DNA of 45,792 bases from NCBI GenBank assembly GCA_900660155.1, contig CABFPE010000539.1, positions 483,854 through 529,645 of the forward strand, given 5' to 3'. Under the pieces are notes generated by a model. That model saw nothing but the letters and a program-made list of their open reading frames with translations. It did not search any database and was not told the DNA's origin. Below are positions 23,179 through 33,861 of the stretch, in pieces; position 1 is the first letter of the stretch; each line of letters starts with the position of its first letter. Source of the DNA: Hofstenia miamia. Its lineage: Eukaryota; Xenacoelomorpha; Acoela; Hofsteniidae. The position numbers and the translations under genes are program-made.

Positions 23179-23400
23179 AGACAAAAAGCCTCTCCCACCA
23201 GGGATCTGCACCACCGATTCAAGGGCACGCAGAAAACTGGTGCGCAGCACAACTTTCCTTCCCACAGTCCACTACGCTGATTCAAGGGCAGTGAGACATG
23301 CGGAGATCCAGAGGAAGGTGTAAGTGGTGGAAGAACTGTGGAGATACGAAAGCAATTCAAGGCTGACGTTATCTCATCTGGAACCACAGCTGGTCAAGTG
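23100..23400 (+). repeat. Linker between integrase and ORF3 with spaced ADSRA repeats, copy 2
   Basis: GATTCAAGGGC or a close variant recurs at about 23155, 23216, 23279, 23357 and 23423, roughly every 60-80 bp. In one frame the motif reads KADSRAERQ, TTDSRARRK, YADSRAVRH and QADSRAK. The spacers between motifs are not alike, so this is not a simple tandem repeat. Confidence 0.65.
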
Positions 23401-24987
23401 CTGATACAAGTAACTGCAAGCCGATTCAAGGGCGAAGCAGTAGAAAATATCAGCACAGATTCACAGCCTCCAGACTGTGAACCAAGCACCAGTAGATTAC
23501 CATTTAGGATGACCCAGCTACATGCCTCCTCAGATACAACTTCAGAACGAACTGTAAGATCGAAAGAGAGAGAAAAGCAGATGTCAAAAATAGATGGGGA
23601 AACATTACACCCCTATTTTATGGGAACATCGAAGATGCGCTACAATGCATTCACAAAATTATCGCAGGAAACAAAGTCCCACATACGAAAAGTCGCAAGG
23701 ATCAAGGGAAAATTCTTACCAATTGTGCTTGATGCCAACAATAGGCCAAAAGTTAATGTAATTATCAGCTATCCACAGGAAATGAATGAAACGCTAGAAA
23801 GGCCATATATGCGCAGTATGGTGCACGTCATATTTGATGACGCATTCACACTAGATACAGCCCAAGCAATAATTGCATATAAAGATAAAATCACGGAGAT
23901 ACCAGAGATCAACATGCATGCAGATAATCTCACAATCATACACATCCTGAAACAAAAAGAATAGACAAAAGCATTACAAAAGAAAGTAGATGACACAACC
24001 AGGATGGCAAGAGTACAAAATGTCAGAATTGTACTAATAACAATTACAACAGAAGAAGACATTCCTGATCACCTGGAAAACGCATGCCAGATGGGAGAAA
24101 ATATCTTCCCATGGGAAAAATCAGACAAAAACACAACGATCCCAGTGCTGATACGCCTGGATTTACAAATAGACTACTGGGCGCAAATATACCGAATCAT
24201 GGTAGACCCCTGCATAGCAATCAATTTGTACAGGCAAACAAAGACTATAGAGCTAACAACGGATACGGAGGGCATCAAGAAAGCAAACACGCTGTTTATA
24301 AAGTGCTGCCTCAAACAACATCAAGAACATCTACAACAGATTCAAACTATTTGGAAAACAATGAAACTACAACAGAAAGTAGAGGAAGGCTGGCCTAAGA
24401 TAAGAATTGACACACCATCTAGAAAGTTCAACAAATCAATTGAAATGGCGTTAATGGAAGTAAATTGAGCCTACAAATTAAACACAAAGAAAGACTTTAA
24501 ACAAATGATATTCGAGGAGAAGAACGCACCAGAGATACGTTACAGGACGACAGCATGGATATTAGCCATCTTTATGACGGAAGAAGTGGAACTAAAACTG
24601 CTGATCTTGCAACAAACATGACACAGGTTAACAAAAGCGAAGAGATACGAAATCGCAATATCCCCCATTAATACACAGACAAAGAACTGGTTGCTAAAGG
24701 GACATACTGGAAAATTGGAATCACCAAACAGAACAGAAAAACCAGTACAAGTAATGGAAAAAATTCTAAGCAGAATAATCATGCAAGAAAATCCGTTAGG
24801 GAAAAAATCATCGATAAGCATTGCCAATAAGACGGGGATATGCCCCAGCGAAATCTCTATATTTGATGAGCCTATGAGGAAATACATGTGGGGAGCAACA
24901 CTGAGGCACGGATGAAACAGCTTCAAAACCAGCAATGGCTCACATCGAAGAAGATCATAAAAAGAAAACTGGCAAGCACAGCAGAAT
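23398..24987 (+). pseudogene. ORF3 of copy 2, broken and truncated by an antisense LTR
   Basis: Starts in the linker (ASRFKGEAVENIS) and runs: STDSQPPDCEPSTSRLPF, TSERTVRSKEREKQMSKI, GETLHPYFMGTSKM, NNRPKVNVIISYPQEMNE, PYMRSMVHVIFDDAFTLDT, a TAG at 23962, LDLQIDYWAQIYRIMVDPCI, ANTLFIKCCL, then TGA at 24466, EEKNAPEIRYR, KRYEIAISPINTQTKNWLLK, IANKTGICPSEISIF and RKYMWGAT. It breaks off at LASTAE (about 24987), where an antisense LTR begins. Soluble, charged, alpha-helical in appearance. Function unknown. Confidence 0.8.
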
Positions 24988-25627
24988 AGCTGCTAATTTA
25001 ATATTACATGTAGCCATTACCAAAATATATTGGCGTTTCTAAATATATTAGTATTGAGCAGCTCCCTAACTTACATTTATAAATTAATACATTTGTGGTC
25101 ACTTTATCAGTGATTTATTGGTCATTATTTTGGATCTAAGATAGTATTAATATATTTAATAGGTTTCAGTCATCCAACAATTTGTTCATAGTNAAAGTAG
25201 AAATGAAAATTAAATAAACTCCGAAGAATTTATTGTTCATCAAAATTATGGTTGAATCAAAGCTATTTATAAAATTTCTACAAAAAGTACCTGCTGATTT
25301 TAAAATTCAAATGATTCGTCTGCCAATATGGCTGTTCATACGTAAGCATTAGTTCGCTCAATTTAATTTGTCAATTGTTTCTTGATCAGCTAACAAGTTT
25401 TCTTATTTTGAACAATATTAAATCTTAGTTGCATTTTACAAAAATAACTAAAGATCATTAACTAAGTTTTTACAATTAATTTCAATCAATAATAATCATT
25501 CGACATTGTTCAGCTTAGTTGCTTTTTGGATGATGCTACACTCATTTCTAATCATTGTTTCTTCAATCTTATTCTCACTCTGCTCAATGTTAGCAACTTA
25601 TTTTTGATTTGTTTGGATGATGCTACA
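24988..25627 (-). repeat. Antisense LTR, truncated and chimeric
   Basis: The minus strand starts TGTAGCATCATCC at 25627, and a second start (TGTAGCATCATCC ending at 25540) lies 87 bp further in. The single N at 25193 joins segments that do not match the intact counterpart at 42876-43601. The 3' end of the LTR is missing at the ORF3 junction. The same LTR in the same junction is present in the inverted arm, so it was in place before that duplication. Confidence 0.7.
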
Positions 25628-25632
25628 TTAAA

Positions 25633-25822
25633 GAGGAATAATTCCTAGGAAACCTCAGTACAGTAACAATGGGGAGAGAGGCGGTACTAAAAATAACTAA
25701 ACAACCGGAATTTGTGAAAACCAGCTGGAGCAATCCCCAAGTGGAAATGATAATTAAAAAAGCAGATTAATTAGTCTACAGAGAATGTGCAGTGCTAAAA
25801 ATAATGCAAGCTGAGGAGGGCG
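25633..25822 (+). pseudogene. ORF3 C-terminal tail and polypurine tract
   Basis: A short coding-like stretch reads LGNLSTVTMGREAVLKITKQ and later LVYRECAVLKIMQAEEGV, interrupted once. It ends in GAGGAGGGCG (25813-25822), the polypurine tract, abutting the LTR. This places the end of ORF3 directly at the 3' LTR. The same tail is inverted at 42691-42870. Confidence 0.6.
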
Positions 25823-26330
25823 TGTAGCATAATCCAATGCATAATGCTGCTAAAGAAGAAAGAAGATCAGATGATTAGTCAAAACTAAGATGGAATTATG
25901 ATTATTGATTAAAAAACAATTTAAGTTTGATTATCAGATTATCTTTGTAAATGCAACCAAGTATTAATATAGAAAATTAGTACTTGTCATTGAATTTGAC
26001 CAAATGAAGGGGGCGAATTTACTTCCATTATTATTTAACCATTTTTGGGAGACAATATAAATTTGAATTTCAAACAACAGGTAATTTTTGGAAAGTAACT
26101 ATAAATATGTGAGAAATCATTTTGGAGCATATTTATAGTTCATGGAGCAGAGCTATGATGGCGGAGTACCTAAACAGTATCCAGGTACTTTAGTTAAGTG
26201 AAGATTAAAAAAACAGATACAACATCAGAATAAATAGTTAACATACATACATCCCTACCCACTTAGAATAAAGAACAATAATTTAAAAGAATAATTTAAT
26301 CTACGTTAATGCTTGGTAGTGGATGCTACA
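25823..26330 (+). repeat. LTR, short form (508 bp)
   Basis: TGTAGCATAATCC...GGATGCTACA, with inverted ends TGTAGCAT/ATGCTACA. A TATA-like TATAAATATG is at about 26100. The middle is shorter than in the 1.1-kb LTRs (a jump from the TATA region to CATGGAGCAGAGCTATGATG). No PBS follows; the sequence goes directly into RNase H. An identical-length copy is inverted at 42173-42680. Confidence 0.9.
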
Positions 26331-26340
26331 GTATTAAAAA

Positions 26341-27905
26341 ATTTTGACACTTCATGATAAGTAGAGAATTTAGGGTATGCACAGACAACAGCGGACTGGC
26401 ATGGTTGAAGAAGTTTTCTGGAGACAAGTCTGGAATAGTGTCACAATAGATCAAAATCTTGAACAAATTACATTGACAATTGAGCATAGGAAAGGCACCC
26501 TACATAGCAATGCAGACTTCTGGACATTGCTACCAGAATATCAGAGAGATGTGGTAAAAAAGATGAAGAGAAAAAACAGTACCAATTTTTGCCACACACT
26601 GAATATGAGGGATTGCCAGAAATAAAGGTGGACAAAAAAGGTTAAGCCGTGCTACCAATACTAATAAGGGAGGAAATATCTGAAAAAGAAATAGTGAACA
26701 AGCAGAGAGACAACATAATCCTTAGTGAAATTATAAAAAAGATAAAAGAACCTCAGACAACATTATCAAAACTAATTGTGGGATACTATGAATGTTATAA
26801 GTGGAAGATAAACAAAAATGGATTTCTATATGTTGAAGCCAGCAACAACTGGATTGCAATACCAGACTATTTCAAAAGAGAATTGATAAGCTTCATAACA
26901 ACAGCCATGAGGAAAGTTACCAAAGACATTATAAATAAGTGCACAACATGCCTTTTACACAATAACCAACATTTTCCAATGCAATGGGCATCACTGGAGA
27001 AAATCATTGCAACACAACCAAATGAGTTAGTCCACATAGATCTGGAAATGTTGTTGATGGTAGACAATTTTACAAAATATGCAAGGATGATTCCAATGAA
27101 GAATACCACAGCAGAACTAGTATTAAAGGAATGGAAACAATAATAATGGATAAGGAGCCTCAATTCACAAGTGTACTCTTCCAAGAAATGGCAAAACTCC
27201 TGGAAATTGCACATGCCAATGGAGCAGTGGAGTGAATTAAATGAACACTAATCAAGTTAATCAGAGTGGCAACATCAATGATAGGGGGAAACAGATGGAG
27301 AGAAGTCATCGTGATGATTGAGTACTATTACAATATGTCAGTACATGCAATGACGGGAGTATCACCATTCAAGGCAATGTTTGGAAGGGGAGCTGTGACT
27401 CTGCTATGGTTGCAATACACCAACTACAGTGGAAAATTGGATAATGAATATGTAAAACAACTGAAGAACCAGATTACAGGAATCCACGGTAAGATGTGCC
27501 ACAACATAAAGAAATCAGCAGTGAGACAGCAGCGTAATTTAATAAAAAAATTTATGGTCATGCACACAAGGTAGGAGAAAAGGAACATGCATTCATAACA
27601 ATTAAGCTCACAGGCACAAACCAAGTCCGGAAATTGAAAATGATATGGTCTGGCCCCTACAGGATAAAACAAACACTACCAAATAATGAATACATGCTAG
27701 ACAACAACAGACTGTTACATTTTCAAAACTTGAAGAGAGCAATGACAGATATTGAAGAGACAAAGATAGATGAGAATGCTGAATTCAATATATGCCGAAT
27801 TAATAGCAACAAAATTATATATGATTTGTATGATTTAGATAGCTTACACAAAGAGGGATTTGATGATGAATTCCTAGCGGACATTGGAGATGATAGCATG
27901 AGAAA
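26341..27905 (+). pseudogene. pol: RNase H end and integrase of copy 3
   Basis: Opens in the RNase H C-terminus (CTDNSGLAWLKKFSGDKSG) with a TAG in place of the Trp of RWIKYL, then RKGTLHSNADFW. The integrase zinc domain lacks the HxxxH half, because RELISF joins directly to ITTAMRKVTKDI, but keeps CTTCLLHNNQHFP. The core shows VHIDLEMLLMVDNFTKYARM, a damaged second Asp region (MDKEPQF) after a frameshift, and NGAVE followed by TGA 27233 and TGA 27242. The C-terminus has MIWSGPYRIKQTL, an intact GPY/F motif. Gag, protease and RT are absent: an LTR is joined directly to this fragment. Confidence 0.85.
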
Positions 27906-28079
27906 GAGATAGTGCTGCTCCAAAGGACAGCAAGAAATAAATCTATATATGACCCTGAAATATGGGATTTAAATTTACTAACTGAATTTAGGAATCTAGA
28001 AGAGAATGATGCACCCACTGTTGAAAAAGAGAGTGTGCAGGAATCAACAACCAGAGGAACTCTCGACCAGATGTTGACT

Positions 28080-28415
28080 CCAGGGCAGAAGTGACGAGAA
28101 CAAAGAACTGTAGAACCAACAACATAGAGTGAGAAGACGTCCTAGTAGTCCCTAAGGCTTATTGAAGGGGAGGGAGACCAATGGACAAAAAGCCTCTACC
28201 ACCAGGGATCTGCACCACTGATTTAAGGGCACGCAGAAAACTGGTGCAAAGAAGCACAACTTTCCTTCTGAGAGTCCATGACGCCAATTCAAGGGTGGTG
28301 AGACATTTGAAGTTGCAGAGGAAAGTGTAAGTGGTGGAAGAACAGTGGAGATATGAAAGCAATTCAAGGCTGATGTTATCCCCACAGGAACCACATCTGG
28401 TCAAGTGCTGATAGG
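28080..28415 (+). repeat. Linker with spaced GATTCAAGGGC-type motifs, copy 3
   Basis: Degenerate motifs at about 28161 (TTATTGAAGGGG), 28209 (TGATTTAAGGGC), 28272 (CAATTCAAGGGT), 28346 (CAATTCAAGGCT) and 28429 (TGATTTAAGGGT). Positions parallel those in the copy 2 linker. No clean reading frame. Confidence 0.6.
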
Positions 28416-30179
28416 AGTAACTGTGAACTGATTTAAGGGTGAATCAGTAGAAACTATCAGCACAGATTCACAGCCCATGGACATTGAACCAATTACCAGC
28501 TGATTACCATTACAGATGACGCAGTTACACGCCTTCTCAGATACCCCCTCAGAGAGAACAGTATGATCTGAAGAAAGAGAAAAACAAATTTCTAAAATCA
28601 ATGGAGAGACACTACACCCATACTTTATTGGAACATCAAATATGTGTTACAATGCATTAGTGAAACTATCCCTGGAAACAAAATCACACAAAGAAAGGTC
28701 GCGAAAATCAAAGGAAAAAATCTATTGATAGTACTTGATGCCAACAATAGACTGAAAGTAAATGTGATAATAAGTTACCCACAAGAGATGAATGAAATGC
28801 TGGAAAGACTGTACATGTGAAGCACAGTACATATTGTATTTGATGAAGACTTCACATTAGAAATAAAACAAGCTATAATGGCCTACAAGGATCAAATAGT
28901 AGAAATTCCAGAAATAAATATGGATGAAGGTAATCTGACAATCATACATGTGTTGAAGGAAAAAGATTACACCAAAAAGTTGGAGAAAAATATTGATCAA
29001 ACACTACAAATGGCGAAAATACAGAAGGTGAGAGTAGTAAAAATTATGAGGTCAACAATCAACAAAATCCCAAAACATCTACTAGTCGCATGCATGTAGA
29101 CAGAAAACATCTTCCCTTGGGAGAAAACACCAATGGCCACAACCATCTCAGAATTGATTTGATTCGACCTACAAATAGATTATTGGGCGCAGATGTACAG
29201 AATAATGGTGGACCCATGCATCGTGATCAACCTCTACAAACAAACTAAAACAATCAAGTTGATGGCAGACACAGATGGTGTAGAAAAGGCCAACACACTA
29301 TTCATAAAATGTAGTCTAACCCAATGGCAGGAACATTTACAGCAGATTCAGAAAATATGGAAGAACATGAAACTGCAACAGAAAGTGGAGGAGAGCTGGC
29401 CCGAAATAAAAATTGAGGCGCCATCACAAAAGTTCCATAAATCAGTAGAACTAGCACTCACAGATGTGAACAAAGCCTATGAGCTTAATATCAAGAAGGA
29501 TTTCAAACAATTGATATTCAAAGAGAAAAATGCGCTGGAAATCCTTAATAGAATGACAGTGTGGATACTAGCAATATTTACGACTGAAGACGAAGAGTTA
29601 AAACACAAACTAGCAAAGGCAAAGAGATTTGAAATAGTGTTAGCTCCAATCAACACACAAATGAAAAAATGGTTGCTAAAAGGCCACATCAAAAGGATGG
29701 AATCACTGAATAAAGCGGAAAAACCAATACAGACAATGGAGAAAATAATCAGCTGCATGATAAGGAATGAGAGCCCAATGAGGAAAATGTTGATAGTAGA
29801 TATGGCCAACAAAACTGGGATATGTCCAAGTGAGATCACGATATTTGAAGAACCAATGAAGAAATACATGTGGGCAGCAACATCAGAAACATGGCTGAGG
29901 CAAATGGAAAATCAACTGTGGATGATTCTTAGTTGAAATAAAAGTAACTTGGGAAACCAGAGAAATTAAAGAAAGGAATTTTCAAAACATCAAAGAACAA
30001 CAAATGGTGGTGACAATGAAGTTAATGTTCATGGAAGCATTCATGAGAATGGAACTAGAGGAATTGTTAAAACCATACAACCAGTTCACAGTGGACATTG
30101 AATGCATAACAGCAAGAGTAGACATCAAAGAAGAAATACGATTAAAATTTCTTCTCAATGAGACAATCTGCAATTGATA
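28416..30179 (+). pseudogene. ORF3 of copy 3, most C-terminally extended
   Basis: Blocks in order: FKGESVETISTDSQPM, SKINGETLHPYFIGTSNM, PQEMNE, ILIHVL-type segment TIIHVLKEKDYTKKLEKN, FDLQIDYWAQMYRIMVDPCI, ANTLFIKCSLTQWQEHL, WPEIKIEAPSQKFHKS, KDFKQLIFKEKNALEI, KAKRFEIVLAPINTQ, MANKTGICPSEITIF and KKYMWAATSET, then, after a deletion, TMKLMFMEAF, LLKPYNQFTVDIECITARV and a stop at 30177. Stops in the N-terminal half are mostly TGA where other copies have Arg (28429, 28501, 28564, 28818, 29160). No recognised domain. Confidence 0.8.
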
Positions 30180-30183
30180 AATT

Positions 30184-30582
30184 ATGTTTTATATAATAAT
30201 TAGTGCCAGCAGGTTTGTATCTTCTAGCAATAACCATTTGAACATCTTAAGCATTCAAAAATTCAATTATTAAAGTTTGTGGCCTATTCTGATTAGGATT
30301 ATATTTACATCATCAATAAATATCTTTGAAATTGCAATTTTTAACTGTAATATCAGAAATAACTTTAGATGCATCATTAAAATCTTTCTGTATTTGATCT
30401 AATGAGGTTATATATTCTTGTTGAGAAATCTCACGTAAAACAAGAGCATTATAGTTGATGAAACTCTTGAATTTATTGGCTGAACTTTTAATGAAGATTG
30501 AAAATTTCTTAGCACTTTCATGTGTCATCAAATTTTGCTTTGATGTCAGAAATTTTTGAATTAATATTTTCAATATTAACAT
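30184..30582 (-). pseudogene. Unassigned ORF remnant, possibly a LINE ORF1-like protein
   Basis: On the minus strand an 89-codon ORF starts at 30582 (MLILKILIQKFLTS) and stops at 30313. The same frame carries on after two stops with NPNQNRPQTLIIEFLNA and VQMVIARRYKPAGTNYYIK. The pattern R-P-x-T-x-I-I-E-F-L followed by a basic stretch and Y-Y-I is reminiscent of the C-terminal part of LINE-1-type ORF1 proteins. That is a resemblance only; I cannot confirm the family. Confidence 0.3.
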
Positions 30583-30919
30583 GGCTGAATTTCATTGAAA
30601 TTCAAGTTTCAAAGCAGACTGACACTCTCTATGAGTAATTTTTGTAATTTGTGATTTGTTCAGTAAAATAACACTACTGGAAAAATGTATTTGACCACCT
30701 TAAAATGTTGAACAAATAATGAACATTCATTGGATAGTGTGTGACTAAAATTATAACTAAGAGTTACTTTGATTAAGAAAAGAAAATTTGTATGTCTAAT
30801 ACCATACAATATGTAGAATAACAATTGGCTATTCATTTTTAATCAAAATTTTTAAAATTGTATTGGAAAAATGCCACCTAAAAAAATTAGCAAAAAAGTA
30901 AATTCAAAATATGATACAT

Positions 30920-31750
30920 ATATTAATAAATGATGCAATACAAGAACTTAGAAACAAAAATGGTCTCTTCTAATATTTTAGGGTGCCCCTTTGAGTAAAT
31001 AACAGCTTCAAGGCTTTGAATAAAGCCATTAGAAATTGCAAAACTTTCTTGTTTATTGTGCCCTAGAGCTTGTTTTGAATGGGATGAAAAGTATGCTGTC
31101 CAATCCAATATTTGACCTCTCTCCACATATTTTTGATAATGTTAAGGTCTGGTGATTGACCAGGCCAGTCAGAAAGGATAGCAACCCCATTGTTGTTGAG
31201 AAAATTTTCATTTCTTTTGAGGTATGACATGGAAAACCATCCTGCTGATATATTGATCATGATCACTTGTAAGGAGTGGGAAGAGTTCCTTTTCTAGAAT
31301 CTGAGCATATTAAGTGCTTAGGAGAGTACAAGTGATGTGAATAATCTTGTGAAATTGCACCCCATACCATTACAGATTTCCACCGTAATTTATGGATGCC
31401 ATGAAAATCAAAATTGAATACTTCTTCAGGATGTTTTGCACAGTTCTTGCTGCCATTAGGTGACCATTAACACATTCCTTTCAAAATTCTTCTAAATTAT
31501 TATTGGGGTTTTGCTTTAAGGCACACAAGATCTGATTGAGAGGTGTTAAACATCTTCTTTGGCCTTCCATAATTTGGGTTGGTTGCAATGATGTTTTCAT
31601 TAGTGAAATGTCTGATGATATCCCAACAGTACTTTGAGATCACTTTACAAGTTGGGCAATATTACTTTGACTCATCCCTTCCAAATATTTGGAGATAATC
31701 AATATGTGGATGGCAAGAGGTATGTAATGAGGCATCATATATGGCAAAGA
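30920..31750 (-). pseudogene. Tc1/mariner-like transposase remnant
   Basis: Minus strand, several frames: NPNYGRPKKM (the GRPR-like hinge after the HTH), KWRSVMVWGAISQD, QQDGFPCHTSKEM (second catalytic Asp with the PCHTSK signature) and WPGQSPDLNIIKNMWREVK (31266-31063 frame). The last is the WPxxSPDLNPIExxW signature, but the catalytic Glu position reads Lys (NIIKN). The Asp-to-Lys distance is about 34 residues allowing for one lost base, which fits a Tc1-like DD34E enzyme. Cut-and-paste transposase, dead by frameshifts and the Lys. I found no convincing terminal inverted repeats. Confidence 0.75.
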
Positions 31751-31772
31751 AAGACTGTTATTAGACATTTTT

Positions 31773-31793
31773 AATATATATATATATATATAT
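31773..31793. repeat. TA microsatellite
   Basis: Uninterrupted TA repeat just upstream (minus-strand sense) of the transposase remnant. Confidence 0.9.
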
Positions 31794-31794
31794 A

Positions 31795-33861
31795 GACTGA
31801 AAAAAAGCTCAACCAATGAAATTATTTACAGATTCTCTGATTTAGGCTGAATTGGCTGAAAAAATTTTCCTAAGAAAATATTGGCTAACTACAAGCATTG
31901 TAGCATTTCTCCTTAGATTTAAAGTAAACAGTGATAATTATGTCTCAATATTGATGAATTCCCCTTTCTGCAACTCCAAATCTAATTTAAAAAAACTATG
32001 ACATTCTTAGCATCCATTTTTTAGAAATATTTATGACAAATTATGGATGGCCAAATTATTTTTTCTATTATTGTAAAAGCTCTCTTGAATTTAAATGTAT
32101 TTCTTTGGAATAACCAATACATGTAGTGTTTAAGTTATACAGATAAAAACTAAAAAATTTTTGCAGCAAAAATAATTTTCCTACCTTTTGATTTCCCATG
32201 AATGTTATCTATTTCAAAGTACAATCATGAAAAGCTTTAATTGCTCACCAGGCAAGAGTTTATTAATGCAACCACAATATTACTTACCACTTATGTATCT
32301 TGTTTATTATTTCAACTACAAACAGTTATTGATTTTCTTAGAATAGTTTGTCCTATACTTTAAGAACAAATATACAAGCGAACCATATTTTAAACATGGC
32401 TTATGCGTGGAATTTTTAAAAACTTTAATGAAATAAACAAGATTTCTGCTAATAATAATAATTCATATTTACATTGTGAATAAAGTCAGGCCCTATGTAT
32501 ATATAAATATATATTTATATTTATATATATATATATATATATTTATGGAGATAGTGTTTTAGGTTTGCAGATTCACAGGTGCATGTGATTTCTGATAAAA
32601 CCATTACATGAACATTTGAATTCACAATGTCAAAATTGAGGATAATGTTAAAAATTAAAGTTAAATGTTAATCATTGCAAAGAATAAATTTTGAAGTTCA
32701 CTTTTTCAATATTTATGACAAAAACTGTACTTGCAGTAATTCAAAACATTTCACAATACATTATTTGAATAGATTTTGTCAACATTCCATTTTAATGCTT
32801 CTGAAGTTATCCCACATGTTAAAGTAATCCCACCTTGCAGTAATGAATATACTAAAATATATCTATTTTAGATGCCTCTGTTTTCCTTCTATCAAACTTG
32901 ATGTTGATTCTATTTGCAGGATTCTTTTGGGTTGAGGAAATCTACTTTTGCTAAGTTGATATCTGGTCAAAAATTTTATTGTATATACTATTTATTTCAT
33001 TTTTGTAAATACATCAATTAAGTAAACTTTACTTCATTAAGTTATTCAATTATTTGCAATATTCAAGTAATTCCTGCAGATTGTAATAATTTCAACAATT
33101 TCATTTTAGACAATTTGGTTTTATATAGAAAATGTGCAATATAATATTTCATACATGCATGCTTTTAAAATTTATTTTCAGTTATAAGCATAATTAAGAT
33201 TTTAAGTCATTTATCTTTCAATCATATTGCTAAAAATTCAATAAGGAAACATTGGGAATTTTTAACAAGTAATGATCTGATAGTATATATATATATAAAT
33301 ATACTTAAAAATGAAGCAAACCACATCTTTAAAATATTTTTCAAAATGTTGCAACAATAGATCTTAGCAAACTCACAGTTTTCACTTAATTTTGTGCTTT
33401 TACATGTAATTGATCTTATAATAGGAATGACATGTATAATGTTGTACTAAGTGCATATTGCAAAGTCATTACAAATTTCTGTAGACATTTTTTATTTTGA
33501 ATTCTTATATTAGAGCCACAGTTCTATAAATAATTCATCACCATGATTTTCAACACAATATATTTTTAAATCAAACAGACTCCCATCTCCAATCACAAAA
33601 TATATTCAATTTCTTTGCAAAATTTTTTACATTTCAAATCTTGTCAAATTGAATATAGCAGGTACTGCTGATTGCAACACTTATTGTAGGAAACAAATTG
33701 AAATAGAGATTTTGTAAAAGACATTCATCAAGTAAACATTGTTAAACTCTCTTACTAATTCCTTGCATATTCATAATTGCTATATGTACATTTAATGTGT
33801 ATTTTTCTCAAAATCACTGACAACTAAACATTAATCAACATTGTTTTTTTGATACTGCTAA
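31795..33861. other. AT-rich spacer without recognisable genes
   Basis: No ORF with protein-like content, no pol or LTR similarity. Contains TA-rich tracts at 32495-32544 and 33283-33302. This lies in the spacer between the two inverted arms. Confidence 0.5.
32495..32544. repeat. TA-rich microsatellite
   Basis: TA repeats interrupted by ATTTA units. Confidence 0.9.

Larger units (their letters stand above)
23232..27890 (+). repeat. Left arm of a large inverted duplication
   Basis: Matches the minus strand of 39190-45792. Unrelated-by-origin junctions are shared: ORF3 to antisense LTR, LTR to ORF3 tail, and LTR to RNase H. The two arms therefore descend from one already rearranged segment, not from separate insertions. 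Confidence 0.85.

Noticed and set aside
23150..23430. Regularly spaced short repeats that could suggest a CRISPR array
   Set aside because: The repeats are only 11-13 bp, degenerate, and spaced 60-80 bp apart inside a retroelement linker that is present in several copies; the setting is eukaryotic.
32495..32544. TA-rich tract as a replication origin or functional site
   Set aside because: It is a common microsatellite type in AT-rich genomes with no other supporting signal.
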